A stretch of 64,000 nt of DNA from Welwitschia mirabilis (taxonomy: Eukaryota; Gnetophyta; Gnetopsida; Welwitschiales). Under the pieces are notes generated by a model. The model saw only the letters and a list, made by a program, of their open reading frames with translations. It was not told the DNA's origin and ran no database searches. Where the stretch lies: NCBI GenBank assembly GCA_051453625.1, contig JBOZIK010000001.1, forward strand, positions 29,100,168 through 29,164,167, read 5' to 3'. Both the position numbers and the translations under genes were made by a program. Positions 1 to 10,690 of the stretch are shown here, one piece after another (the first letter of the stretch is position 1; the number at the start of each line of letters is the position of its first letter).

Positions 1-1390
1 TTGAGTGAAAAAGCAAAATGTTGGCTTAAGACCTTATCCTACAAAAGTCTTAAAACTTGAAAGGATACTACAGAAAGCTTTATCAAATGATTTCTTAGTG
101 AAAACACTTTGAGGTAAATACATTGTAAGCTAATCAATTTTCAATAGAAAGACAATAATAATTTTGCTTCATCTTGAGAAAGATTCCTAATTTTAGTTTT
201 AGCCAATCCCATAGATAAACTCAAACAAGAAGAATTAATCTATCATTTTTATAATGGCTTTACTAGTGTAACAAAAGAAATGGTAGATCTTTCTTATGGA
301 GGGAGTTTATTTCAATACATAACTGATGAATCTTGGTAACATTTACTAGACTTAGTTAAACTTAGCAAAGCATGGCCTAAGTCTAGAGAAAAGAAAACTC
401 TCAAGCAATCTTTAGGATAAATACATCATATAAAACATTGATAGGAAAAACGAAAATAAATCATTTACAAAGATGAAGATAGTAGTGATAGTGATAGATC
501 ACTTATAAAAAAAAAGAAGAAAATAATTAAGGAAGTGAAATTAGAAAAGCTCATACCACATCAACTTCTACTTATGAATTATGTAAAGAAAACTACTTAG
601 TTATTGAATGCCCATTTTTGCCAACTGTGAAGGAAGTGATAAGGGAAGAAGTATGATATGTAAATCAATCAGGCCCTAATCACTACAAAGGACCTTTCTA
701 CAATCAAAAAAAGCCTTATAATCAATCAAGTCATTCTCTCAAACTTGAGTATAAACCCTCTTTTAAACAGTCATATAATCCAATATATGAAGGATACAAT
801 CAACGCAAGGAGGATCCAATTAAGAAATCTATGATGGAGATAAGAAACATCCATGAACAAACCCATAAGAGTATTCATCAAATTAAAAAAAGCATATAAG
901 ATTTGGCTAGAGATATGCAACAAATTATGTTAGCCAACCAAAGACCACGAGACACATTAGCTTTCAACACATTGCCTAATATTAATGATGTGAAGAGATA
1001 TTAGAAGATAGTTAGCTAAAGAGGTATTACTACTACACCTGAAGAGCCACCTATAAATGATAACATTAAAGAAAGAAAGAATGAAGATGTAGAAATCTTT
1101 AATGAGATAGACTTTTCCTTGCACTTTCACTCTAACAAGCAAGAATGAATTACCAAAGAAAGGAATAAACCATCTAACTCCTTAGTTAGATAGACTCAAT
1201 CTAATCCAAGTTATGAAGAATACATTAAAACTATCATGAAAGACATTAATGTCATACTATCATTTTAGTGCATACTTTAAAACAACCCTAAGTATGCCAA
1301 AATGTGGAAGGACTTTTATAGGATGAAGTAAAAATATACATTATTAAGTAGAATGTTTTTAGCCCAATATATGGCTAACTTAGTAATGCA
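1..1390 (+). pseudogene. Degenerate gag of Athila-like Ty3/gypsy element A (left end outside window)
   Basis: Gag packages retrotransposon RNA into virus-like particles. Around 222-383 a frame reads FYNGF, then SYGGSLF, then DESW and AWP. This is the order of the capsid C-terminal part of Athila gag (FYNGL, then a GG motif, then DEAYELLE and QWP). At about 655-795 an Asn/Tyr/Pro-rich stretch (NQSGPNHYKGPFYNQ) corresponds to the post-knuckle region. From 830 to 960 there is a coiled segment ending RPRDTLAFNTLPN, as in Athila gag (RPxGTLPSxTxxNP). At 1290-1390 the motif NPKYAKMWKDF matches the YAKFLKD box just ahead of the protease. Many in-frame stops and shifts show it is dead. The identification rests on remembered family motifs, not on an alignment. 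Confidence 0.72.
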
Positions 1391-1391
1391 A

Positions 1392-1488
1392 AAGTATCCA
1401 AAATTCAAAGATCTAGGGGTAGTAACCATTAGTATGATCTTAGAAGGTAATAAAAAGGTTGAGAAGGCCCTTATTAACATAGGTATAA
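1392..1488 (+). pseudogene. Protease of element A, N-terminal piece
   Basis: The frame reads KYPKFKDLGVVTISMIL and then EKALINIGI. This is the start of the Athila-type aspartic protease (usually P-KFKDPGSPTI-C-I, then KALLDLGAS). The catalytic D of DLGAS is replaced by N, and the frame stops just after this point. The remainder of the domain resumes at 1879, so the gene has been split by inserted DNA. The same N-terminal order of motifs is seen in element D at 38.28-38.34 kb, where it is not split. Confidence 0.7.
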
Positions 1489-1878
1489 TAAACTAAATAT
1501 AGATTAGTTTTTAGATGGAGAAATGATTATTGTTTTTTCTATTAAGTCAATTTTTTGTTTTTACTTTGATAAGATAAGAAAGTTTCTTTTGTTTTTTATT
1601 TTCCCTAAGAGTTTACATTGACGGGAGGGTTTGACACCTCAAGGTCAGCTCTTTGCCACCTGGGGCAGTAGCATGTTTCATGGCTAAGGTGATTAAAGCC
1701 TTTAAAAGGGAATTAGAGGAATAAATCTTTGTAGAGGATAAAGATGTGAACTACCTGCACATGGACAAAAAGAACCTATGAAGCTTTACTATTTTATAGG
1801 ATTGAGTTTGGGTTTTTCTTACATATCCTAGATAGGGAACAAGGAAGGACCCCTTGCAGGGGAGCCAAAGCCATTAGT
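1489..1878 (+). other. ~390-bp insertion splitting the protease of element A
   Basis: This block has no counterpart in the protease and separates two halves that would otherwise read through. It begins with T-rich sequence (1,500-1,610) and continues with a GC-richer patch (about 1,620-1,700) unlike its surroundings. No clear terminal repeats are visible. The protease residues at the two edges partly overlap (left NIGIIN, right EIRASMN), which could mean a duplicated target, but the match is too decayed to be sure. It could be a small non-autonomous transposon or a filler from repair. Confidence 0.5.
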
Positions 1879-2175
1879 GAAATACGTGCAAGTATGAACA
1901 TTATGACTCTTCACATTTCTAAAAGGCTAGGATTAGAAAATTGAATTAAACTAATAAAAATTATCTTGGAAATTACTAATTCAACATTAAGAGATCCTAT
2001 TGGAATTGTCAAAGATTTGGTTATCTAAATAGAGAAAGCCTACTATTCCATTAGTGTAATAATTATCAAAATTAATTACAATGGTGGTTATCCCATGCTT
2101 TTAGGTAGATCTTTTTGTACTACTTCCCACTGCATTATAAACAGTAAAACTAGAATTGTGGAACTTTATGTATAT
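1879..2175 (+). pseudogene. Protease of element A, C-terminal piece
   Basis: The frame resumes with RASMNIMTLHISKRLGLEN, matching the Athila order GAS-INLMPLSIFKRLGL. It then gives DPIGIVKDLVI (family PRGIVEDVLV) and finally MLLGRSF (family LLGRPFL, the conserved end of retropepsins). Several stops interrupt it. Together with 1392-1488 it accounts for a complete retropepsin fold, so the element once had a normal protease. Confidence 0.72.
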
Positions 2176-2544
2176 AGTAAAAAGATCCAAGTTCAAGTAT
2201 TTAATGTAGTGGAAAAGGATATAAGGGAGCCAAATGATAAGCTTAGTGAAGATATTTGATCAATAATGTTTTTAGCTAATCATTCACTTGAATTGAAGGC
2301 CCTCACACATGAATAACCAACTGTTTTTGATGATATAAAGGAATTCTTAACAATGTTAGAAAGTCATAATTCCATCAACCCTAGTGAACTTGATAAGACT
2401 ATGGAATCCCCTACGGAAGAAACATTTGACAACATCATAATCTAAGACATAGAAGACATAAAATCCATGGAAACAAATTTTGATAAGGATGGTTATGCAA
2501 CCCCTAATAGACATAAAAAAGTCAACTTTGAGATGAATTTGAAG

Positions 2545-3567
2545 GAGCTTAAAAAGAAATTAAAATACATTTTTATTAATAATAATACTAAAAAGCCATT
2601 AATCATTATTAGTCATCTCTACCCCAAAGCTAAGTAAGCATTTGTGTTACTCCTTACATCTAAATCTGAAGCTTTTCTTGGAGCCATAAGGACCTCTTTC
2701 CTATTCCATTACATATTATTCAATACAAGATATACCTAAAGGAAAATTTAAAACCTATAAGGCAATCTTAAAGATGTCTAAATCTAGCACTAAAATAAGT
2801 ATCTAAAGATGAGATCATTAAACTTTTAGATGCTAACATCATTTATCCTATAAGTGATAATGAGTGGGTTAGCTCATTAATTATAGTACTTAAGAAAGGT
2901 GGTAAGTGGAGAGTATGCATAGACTTTAAGAGACTTTTTCTTGATCAAGTATTGGATACAACCAAGTATGTATTGCAAATAAATATCAAGCAAAGGCTAC
3001 TTCAACCTTCCCTTTTGGTACTTATTCTTTTAGAAGAATGCCTTTTGGTTTATGCAATGCTCTAGGTACCTTTCAATGTGCTATGATAGGAATTTTTAGT
3101 AACCTTATTGAAAACTCCATCAAAATTTTCATGGATGATTTTAGTCTTTGGAGACTCTTTTGAGAAAACTTTAAATCATTTAGTACAAGTTTTAGAATGA
3201 TGTATTGAGAATGAACTTTACTTTAGTTGGGAAAAGAGCTATTTAATGGTTAATAAAGGGATATTTCTAGGACATCATATTTCAATTATAAGTATACAAA
3301 TGGATCCATCGAAAATTGTTGTCATAAAAAATCTTTTACCTCCTTCTAATATAAAACAACTTTGATTATTTTTGGAACATTATGGTTTTTATCGTAGATT
3401 CATTGAAGGATATGCAAAAATTTGTAAGTTACTTCATCAACTTTTGAAAAACGATGTTAAATATGAATGAAGTAATGCATGCCAACAAGCCTTTAAGAAT
3501 CTTAAAATTTCCATTACTGATGAACCCATAATGAGTGGACCAGATTGAAATAAGGATTTTAAGCTAA
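2545..3567 (+). pseudogene. Reverse transcriptase of element A (degenerate)
   Basis: RT copies the element's RNA into DNA. The domain start shows KLKYIFI (family HLKYAFL). At 2815-2935 the text reads KLLDANIIYPISDNEW followed by KWRVCIDFKRL, the classic Athila start (LLDAGIIYPISDSxW, WRVCIDYRKLN). The usual NENNELIPTRT spacer is missing. In another frame, about 3000-3145, follow PFGTYSF, RRMPFGLCNA, TFQ and FMDDFS. FMDD is the active-site box in the Athila/Tat form. After that come SWEKSYLMV, GIFLGHHIS and YGFYRRFIEGYAK, the connection to RNase H. Multiple frameshifts and stops make it non-functional. A 35-base gap follows. Confidence 0.85.
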
Positions 3568-3602
3568 NNNNNNNNNNNNNNNNNNNNNNNNNNNNNNNNN
3601 NN
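3568..3602. other. Assembly gap (35 N)
   Basis: Thirty-five N bases between RT and RNase H of element A. The gap removes the start of the RNase H domain. Confidence 0.98.
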
Positions 3603-3880
3603 GCCCTTTTTAATGCTCAACTTAACTACACAACTACTAAAAAGGAAATGCTAGCAATCATCTTTTATCTAGACAAACTTTAACATTACCTCCTTGGTTC
3701 CCATACTTATGTTTATATAGATCATGCTACCATTAGATATTTAATGATAAAGAAAGATTCTAGTACACACTTGATATGATGGGTACTCTTATTATAAGAA
3801 TTTAATTTAACAATAGTGGACAAATCAGGAAAATAAAACCTAGTATCTGACCATATTTCTAGAATTCATTCAGTACTTCT
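3603..3880 (+). pseudogene. RNase H of element A (degenerate)
   Basis: RNase H removes the RNA template during reverse transcription. The frame reads NAQLNYTTTKKEMLAIIFYL, then HYLLGSHTYVYIDHATIRYL, then DHISRI. These match Athila motifs NYTTTEKELLAIVFALDKF, YLLGxKxxVYxDHAALRYL and VADHLSRL. The D of the IDHA box is kept. Stops are present. The next 270 bp lead into integrase. Confidence 0.83.
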
Positions 3881-4149
3881 CCTAATTCATCTAATTGATA
3901 GATTTATGATGATCTCCTAGATGAATAACTTTTTATGGTTGAACAATTTTATGAAGTATCTTTAAAACAACCTACTACTTGATATGTTGATATCATGAAT
4001 TATCTTGTCACACTTAAAACGCATTCTCATTAGAATAGAAACCAATGAAAATCTTTCCTTTATAGGATAGGTGACTATGAATGGATTGAACCACATCTGT
4101 ATAGGAAATGCAAAGATCAAATCACACATAAATGTATTCCCAAATGGAA

Positions 4150-5230
4150 GAAAAAAGACATTCTTCTTCTTTGTCATGGTGGATTTTGTGAAGTTAATTT
4201 TAGTGGTGCAAAGACTGTTATGAAAATATTACATTTAGGATTCTATTTGCCTTCTATATTCAAAGATTTCTTTGACTTCACTAGGAAGTGTGATTCTCGC
4301 TAATGATTTGGAGGTATTACTCAAACTCATGATATGCCTCTTACAACTATCTTGAAATGTGAACCTTTTGACTATTAGGGTATAGACTTTGTAGGTCCTT
4401 TTAAATCCCCTTCATGTGAAAAGCATTATATCTTAATGGTAGTTGATTATATAACAAAATTGGTTGAAGCCATTCCTATATAGACTTATGATTTAAAAAC
4501 TATTTGTCAATTTCTTAGATCAAACATCTTCCAAAGATTTGGATTTCATTAGGATTTTCATTTCTAATCAAGATACTCACTCTATTAATAAGATCCTTAG
4601 GAAACTCTTATTTTTTGTTGGAATTGGACATAGAATAGCTAAGTCTTATCATTCCTAATAAAATGGGAAAGCTGAAAATGATAACTAAGAGATCAAAAAA
4701 GTACTTTTGAAAGTTTGTCACAAGTCTTAAAAATGATGGATACTTCATCTTAATGATGTTCTTTAGGCTTATCGTATAACTTGTTATAATTTTTTAGGTT
4801 TCTCTCCTTATGAACTTATCTATGAAAAAACATGTATGCTTCCAGTCGATGTGTGCTATAATTCTTACAAAAATGTCCATCAACTTAACCTTGTTTCTTA
4901 TGCTAATATCCTTCAAGCATGCTTAACCTAATTAAACCACCATGATGAGAAGAGAATCTAGGCTCTCTATAACCAACTTATAGTTAAAGCTCAAGCCAAA
5001 AATGAACATGATAAAAACCTTATGCATAAATATTTTCACCCTAACTAGTATGTATAACTCTTTAATGCTAGACTTCATTTAATTCACAATAAACTAACTT
5101 CTAGATGGTTAGGCCCATATATAATTGAGAAGATGTATTCCAATGGTTCAATTAGGATTTTTAACCTAAAACAAATGAAATAATAAAGGTAAATGAACAA
5201 CATTTAAAGCATTATGAGTCACCTAATAAT
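4150..5230 (+). pseudogene. Integrase of element A (degenerate, second catalytic Asp altered)
   Basis: Integrase inserts the DNA copy into the genome. In order: a zinc-finger-like start (LLLCHGGF, GAKTVMKILHLGFYLPSIF, RKCDS); the first catalytic region GIDFVGPF, then YILMVVDYITKLVEAIP; the second catalytic region ISNQDTHS, where the family has ISDGGSH; and NGKAENDN carrying the catalytic Glu. The C-terminal part reads SPYELIYEKTCMLPVDVCYN, then KAQAKNEHDKNLM, FNARL and SRWLGPYIIEKMY. These match the Athila C-terminus (ACHLPVELEHKA, RLRLFPGKLKSRWxGPF). Stops interrupt throughout. The same C-terminal piece recurs in element D at 40.46-40.61 kb. Confidence 0.85.
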
Positions 5231-7600
5231 TACTCTTACTCAGTCAACATAGTAAAAGTAGTTGAGTTAGAGGATCCTCTCCTTAAAAAAGAGAAGTCCC
5301 TCCCCTTTGATATGGTCTAGATGACTCCTTAATTTGACCTATTTTAGATTCATCAGACTACTTAATCATCCTTCACATGAACAATGCCCCATCACTAAGA
5401 TTCATGATGTTCAATAAGTGATGAGTTGGACTTTACCTAAAATCAAGATATTCAAATGCCTATGGATCCTTTATTCTAATTAATTACCTCATTATAAAAG
5501 TGCAATTACTTCCAAAATAAAAAGAAAATTGTGTTTATTTACATGCTATTCTACTGTAATAATACCATAGGGATAGTTGGCTTTTAGTCCATTCTCTTTT
5601 GGCATTGTGATATGGTAGCTATGGAGACTTCACCCAGGGGACAGTTGGTCATGATTAGGTTTTTACCTGTAGATCCCTTATCTTGTGGTATTGGTTGCAC
5701 CTCACTTATCATGAAGAAAAGTACCTCTTGATACTGAGTCTTCCTTTCTAAACAAACCCTTCCCCCATGTAAAAAAAGAAGAAGAAGAAGAAGAAGAAGA
5801 AGGGAGGAAAAAGGAAAAAAAAAAGAATAAGGAAAAAAGAAAAAGGAAAATTAAAAACACTCAAAAATTTCTATGGGTACCTTGATGAGTGTCTTTTTAT
5901 AATCACTTACTTCTGAATCTATTATTTTTAAATCATTGTATCATATATATCTTTTACATTAATTAGTCTAACAATTATCCTATGTGGGTCTTATTAGGTT
6001 AGCATCTAGAATTAAAGGGACCAATCTTATTCATGATATTTAAATCCATTTCTTTCATACTTTAATACTCAAGTCAAAAATTCTGAAAATCAAATGGTGT
6101 TATCTTAAAATTATTATTGGGTTAAATTTTTTAGTGAAGTTAAGTTATCCATCATGAACTATATGCATTTTATCATTTAACTACTAGACTTAGAAAATAT
6201 TGCAAAAATGTTAGGACTTAATTTTTTGCATTTTATCTTTGATTCTCAATATGTGATTTCCATTTTCTATATCTCTAGCACCTTATGAGCCATTTCTACT
6301 TCAAATTTCTATTATGAATAATTTTTATATAGCCTTCTTAACATCCATGTAACTGCCCCATTTCCAATTCTGGATTTACCTTATGCATGTACATTCAAAA
6401 ACCCTATCATGTCATATGTCATTCCCACAATAAAGGCCATGACACTCATTAGAAGATTATTGTATCTTATGTTGTTCCCATCACAAAGGAAAAGATACTC
6501 TATTTCACTTTTTGGTAAATTCAGTATTTGATTCATGATCCTCACTCTTATCTTAGCTAGAAAAATTAAAAGCACTTAAACTTAGATGATTTTAAAATTA
6601 AGAAATTGCCTAAACCACTAAATTTTATTGGACTTTTTCATTAGGCTTCTTCAAATGCTATTCTTAGCCAATTGGAAAAATTCATCATTCTCACTAGGTC
6701 CTTCATAGATCACTTATCCTAGGTCCATGATTTCTTATCAACATTAAGCCTAGTTTAATCAAAATGTTTAAGTCTTATCTTCATCACATTGGCATTTTTA
6801 AAATTCCTAAGAATAAATTTTACTTTCATAAAAATTAAGTTTTGATTTGATGTACACCCACAACAAAGAACTAACTTCAAAATCTAGGCTTAATTAAAGT
6901 TCAAGAAGTTTGTCATCTCTTTGTTATTCACATGACAGGTGAGATGATTACTGTGAAATTTGCCATGGGTTTTTTGTATGGTCATGCCCTTTATCATTGG
7001 AATGCCAAAAAAAACATATTGTTACTTCTATCATCCCCTTGACATAAGAGATAACATCATTATAGTTTTTTTTCTCCCTCATTTTCAAACTAATTCTCAT
7101 GCCACTTGTTTCCTCTGACTTCTACCAATAACCTCACTTATCTTTGACCTTTAGAGCTATTAATTGTAAGCAATTCAATCATATTCCATTAAAATGAGGT
7201 AATTCTTCATCTTTTCCATGGTTTAAATTTTTAAATTTGCTTATTTATTTTATTTTAGGCCACATTTGATGATTTCTCTCTATACCCACCTATATTTTTG
7301 TCCAATCTATGCCTAGAAACTTATGGAATTGAATTTTGTTTGCTAGATTCAAAGTTATGAGTATTTTCCTCTAAAATTTCATGTTTTTTACTTTTTGGAT
7401 TTTTTTTCTCTTCACACACTCAATTCACAGTAGTTTTAGCCATGTTAGATATTAAATCAATCATTGTTTCATTAGCTATGGTTTGGTTCTTATGGAAAAG
7501 CATTTAGTTACCTATAAGCAAAGTTATGCATATTTTTCCCTTTTCTTTTAAAATGGCACATAACTATTTTATGGATTTATTCATGTAGTGATGTAAGTAT
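5231..7600 (+). other. Non-coding stretch downstream of element A pol
   Basis: No gene is recognised. The stretch 5605-5730 resembles 13893-14005 inside element B (shared ATATGGTAG, GGTTGCAC and TCATGGA-type words), so both come from related elements. A purine microsatellite lies at 5776. Three or so copies of the ~40-bp imperfect palindrome described in the findings lie at about 6405, 6909 and 7026. In Athila elements a long non-coding stretch between pol and the third ORF is normal, which fits this position. Confidence 0.5.
5776..5803 (+). repeat. (AAG)n microsatellite in a purine-rich tract
   Basis: AAG repeated about nine times, followed by further A/G-rich sequence to about 5860. It lies just downstream of the element A pol region. 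Confidence 0.9.
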
Positions 7601-8639
7601 ATCCTCTTCTCAAACCCGCACATGCTCTACTACTACTTAGGCAGTATAGCAATGGGAGCAAGAGGCTATTCTACAAGAGTAAAGAAATAGCCTTGCTTCT
7701 ACCATTTACCAAAGGGAGATACACTTTGATGACTATATTTAGAGGCTTAAGCTTGACTTAGACCATACATTGGAGGAGGTCTATATTCGAGGCTAGTTAT
7801 TACATGATCATGGCTCTTACTATGAGGTGGAGGTTATTAAGTTTTACTAAACCTTTAAGGTTATCTCAGCCACCAGGGAGAATGGCTCATGTTATAACCA
7901 GATTAGATCCACTATAGGAGGATGTCACATATACATTAGGCCACAACACATCACAATAGTTACAGGGTTTTCAAAGACATGGAGAGGATTGATCTTAATG
8001 GGGGTAAGTTAGAGAGGCAAAGTTATGTCATCCAGCTAAATTTACTATATCATGTAGGTGATGAACAGTGAGGGGTAGTTATGACATATTTGCCTTTCTA
8101 TTACCTTATCCTTCACTGAGTCATTATCCATAACATAGCTCTAGTTTATTATGAATCACATGATATGATTGCCCATCTCTAAATTTTGATCCTTATTCAT
8201 CATGGAGAGAGGATGAACTTAGCCTCTTTTATTTGGCACTAATTGAGATGGATAAGCACCTAGCACTGATTTTCTACCATTACCTATCCTTATCTACTGA
8301 ATCCTCTCTTTTGATGATTTAAGATTCCCATTCTAGCAGAGACACCTTACTAAGTTCATATCTTAGCTAATGATACTTATTTCAGGCAATTGAGGATAGA
8401 GATCCCTAGTGTGGCTCCACTAGCTCTTGGTGAGGCACCTATAGCACTGTCACCTCCCCTTAGATAGTCTCATGTAGTTGGAGGCATAACATTAGATCAG
8501 TTCATGACATTACTAGGAGAAAGGAGCAGATATTATCTTCATAGATAGAGGATCTTCATGGCACCATTACCACATAACTCGATCATTTAAAGGCACATGT
8601 TAACACCATAGAGAAGCAGGGCCAAGCTATCTTGGAGAG
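7600..8639 (+). pseudogene. Third ORF of element A, N-terminal part (interrupted by element B)
   Basis: Translated pieces include HFDDYI, LHDHGSYYEVEVIKFY, STIGGCHIYIRPQHI and HGERMNLASFIWH. This order (Y..xVxxFY, then a xVxGxxIxI step, then a long helix ending in an R-x-NL-xxLI block) is what I know from plant retroelement ORFs annotated as 'putative plant transposon protein' domain. Athila elements often carry such an extra ORF between integrase and 3' LTR. The tail (about 8540-8639) is Lys/Glu/Gln-rich and helical. Its reading is broken at 8639 by element B and resumes after 16051. The function is not known; the domain name is an inference. Confidence 0.5.
8635..8639 (+). repeat. Target-site duplication of element B, left copy (GAGAG)
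   Basis: GAGAG lies directly before the first base of the 5' LTR and is repeated exactly after the last base of the 3' LTR (16052-16056). Five bases is the normal duplication for Ty3/gypsy elements. Confidence 0.82.
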
Positions 8640-9723
8640 TGTTGTGCTATCAATTTGTGATTATTTGATAGGATTTTATGAGTTATTTTGAAGCACTTTT
8701 ACATAGGTTTAAGTGCAATTATTAGTATTTTGGAGATTCAATAAGAAATCTTAGAAATGTGTAAATTTTGCTTAGATTTAATATATTAAAGGCACATTTT
8801 AATACACAGAGCTTTAAAGAAGTATTATTGACAAAAAATGCTAGTTTCTCCTTAATAAAATAATCAAAGCAGACCCTCATCCCCTTTATTATCCTCATAA
8901 TAGGTAGGATGATGACTATTAATATGAACTACTGAAACACTACTAAGTCATCATTTTGAGTTATATTTTGTAATGTACTGTCATCCTCCTTGTCATTTGA
9001 ATAACAATTAGAATGACACTGGTATGTAACCAGCTCTGACAGCGGACCTTCACCATTTCATTTAATTTTAAATTATAAATAAGTGCACCTAACCATGCCT
9101 TATTTTTGTCCTTTTTTTCTATATTTTCCTATAAGTAAGTTCCCCTTTAACTCTTCTTCTTATCTTTATTGCACTAGAAACTATCATGATAAGAGATTAA
9201 AGGGTAAAAGATCCATATTAAGCATTATAGAAAAATTTGTACTTGGTGAAGGGTTGTGTATCCTTCATTCAAATCCTAGCTATTTTGTAACCAAGGTGTT
9301 TGATACTCTTTTTTAATATTAACCTTGTTTTTTTTCATATTTACATTGTATATTTTCTAATGACCCTTATAGTCTATGTTACCTTTGACCTGGTGACAAT
9401 TTCTTTGGTGATATAAATTATCAAAGATAGCCTTTGTCAATGTTTAAATAAGTAGTATTAATTCATTTTGCATTCATCTAGATCAGTTTTACTTTGCATT
9501 TTCATTGCATTCCTTTATTTCCCTACATTGTTATTTATTTCTGGTTTCTATTCCATTTTGCAAAGTAATCTAAGTTTAATCTAATAGTCTTCAACATGAA
9601 TACAACATTTTGGGTCTACTCCCAATCATATTAGTGTGATGTATTATGTAAGATATCTATTTATTTTTATTAATGACAAAATTTTTTCAAACTTAAGCAT
9701 TTATACAAATACACACCACAACA
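8640..9723 (+). repeat. 5' LTR of element B
   Basis: Starts TGTTGTGCTATC and ends ACACACCACAACA. It aligns over its whole length with 14979-16051, including the words TTTACATAGGTTTAAGTGCA near the start and CTTAAGCATTT near the end. A TATA-like box lies at 9074. Two copies of the ~40-bp palindrome lie at 8877-8917 and 8980-9019. The small open frame inside it (9083-9316) has a decayed counterpart in the other LTR and is not a gene. Confidence 0.85.
9074..9080 (+). promoter_or_regulatory. TATA-like box in 5' LTR of element B
   Basis: TATAAAT at the centre of the LTR, where the U3/R boundary is expected. The equivalent in the 3' LTR (near 15,410) has mutated to TGTAAAG. Confidence 0.4.
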
Positions 9724-9725
9724 AA

Positions 9726-9744
9726 TTTGTGCTATTTCTGGGGA
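9726..9744 (+). other. Primer-binding site of element B (tRNA-Asp type)
   Basis: TTTGTGCTATTTCTGGGGA lies two bases after the 5' LTR. The Athila/Tat site, complementary to the 3' end of tRNA-Asp, is TTTGGCGCCGTTGCCGGGGA. The copy has lost one G and shows mostly C-to-T and G-to-A changes. Its position right after the LTR confirms the LTR boundary. Confidence 0.75.
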
Positions 9745-10690
9745 AGGCTATCGAGGAGTACAAGCATTGTCATCATTCAGGCGAGTATATTGGACCTTTG
9801 TTTAGTTATTTATCTATAGTAACATTGTATTTTATTAGAGCTATAGGTTTTCTATATGCACTTTTTCAGTTTCAGTTTTTTTATTTTAATTTTTTATAAA
9901 AATTAGTGATCATTCTCTCTGTCATCCACACGATTGATAGGATAATAGTGCATAATTTTTGTTCTCAGCTTTATTTTTGGATTTCAATTTTTTTGCAATA
10001 AATTAGTTTTTATTATTTTTTGTGATGTCTAGATGACCAGATGGATGACAGTCTTATTTTATGTATGTTTCACTTTCTATTTCTATTTTGGTTTTATTTT
10101 TGTTTTACTGGTTTCTATGTGTATCATCCCTTTTGTCATCCCCATGATAGATAGGATGATAGTGTTTTTTAAATTAATTATCTATTATCTTTTTTATTTG
10201 TAGAAACCATGATAAGGTTAGTCCAAAAAAAGTCTTATCAAAGAAAAAAGGAGTACTAATAGAAAAAAAGAACTAAAGAAGGATAGTTTAATTTTAGGAA
10301 TACAAACTCTAGGTGTATACATTATTTTTCTTTCAAACTCATTTTATTTATAAAACTTTAAAACTCGATCATATCTAAGCACCTGATTTCATCTTGAACT
10401 AAGATTTTCTTCTTCCCATTCTTCTCAAAAATGAATAGTAATAGAAGAAATCATATAAGTAGTCTTGTTGAAAGGTGTTAAAAAAAAAAAAACTAAGGAT
10501 AATAGTAATAAAACACTTGGGGAAATTCTTACTAAAAAAAGGGAAAAATAATTGAGGAGGATGGTAAGAAAACACTTAGAGAGATTTTTATAAAAAGAGG
10601 AAGGACAATATAAAAAAATGTTAAGAGTAGGAATTAGGTCCATTACTCTTTTTAACCATCTTATTATATCCCCTTTTCTTTTCAAAACCC
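9745..10690 (+). other. 5' untranslated leader of element B
   Basis: T-rich, no coding signal. It holds two copies of the palindrome (9911-9949 and 10123-10163). A related T-rich block with two further palindromes occurs at 13060-13335, so the gag-like region is flanked by similar sequence. Confidence 0.5.

Noticed and set aside
1620-1700. GC-richer patch in the protease insertion as a possible gene exon
   Set aside because: Too short, no splice-site context and no protein similarity recognised.
9083-9316. 77-residue open frame, with a similar one at 15419-15607
   Set aside because: Both lie at the same place in the two LTRs of element B; the similarity reflects LTR duplication, and the frame is broken in the second copy.
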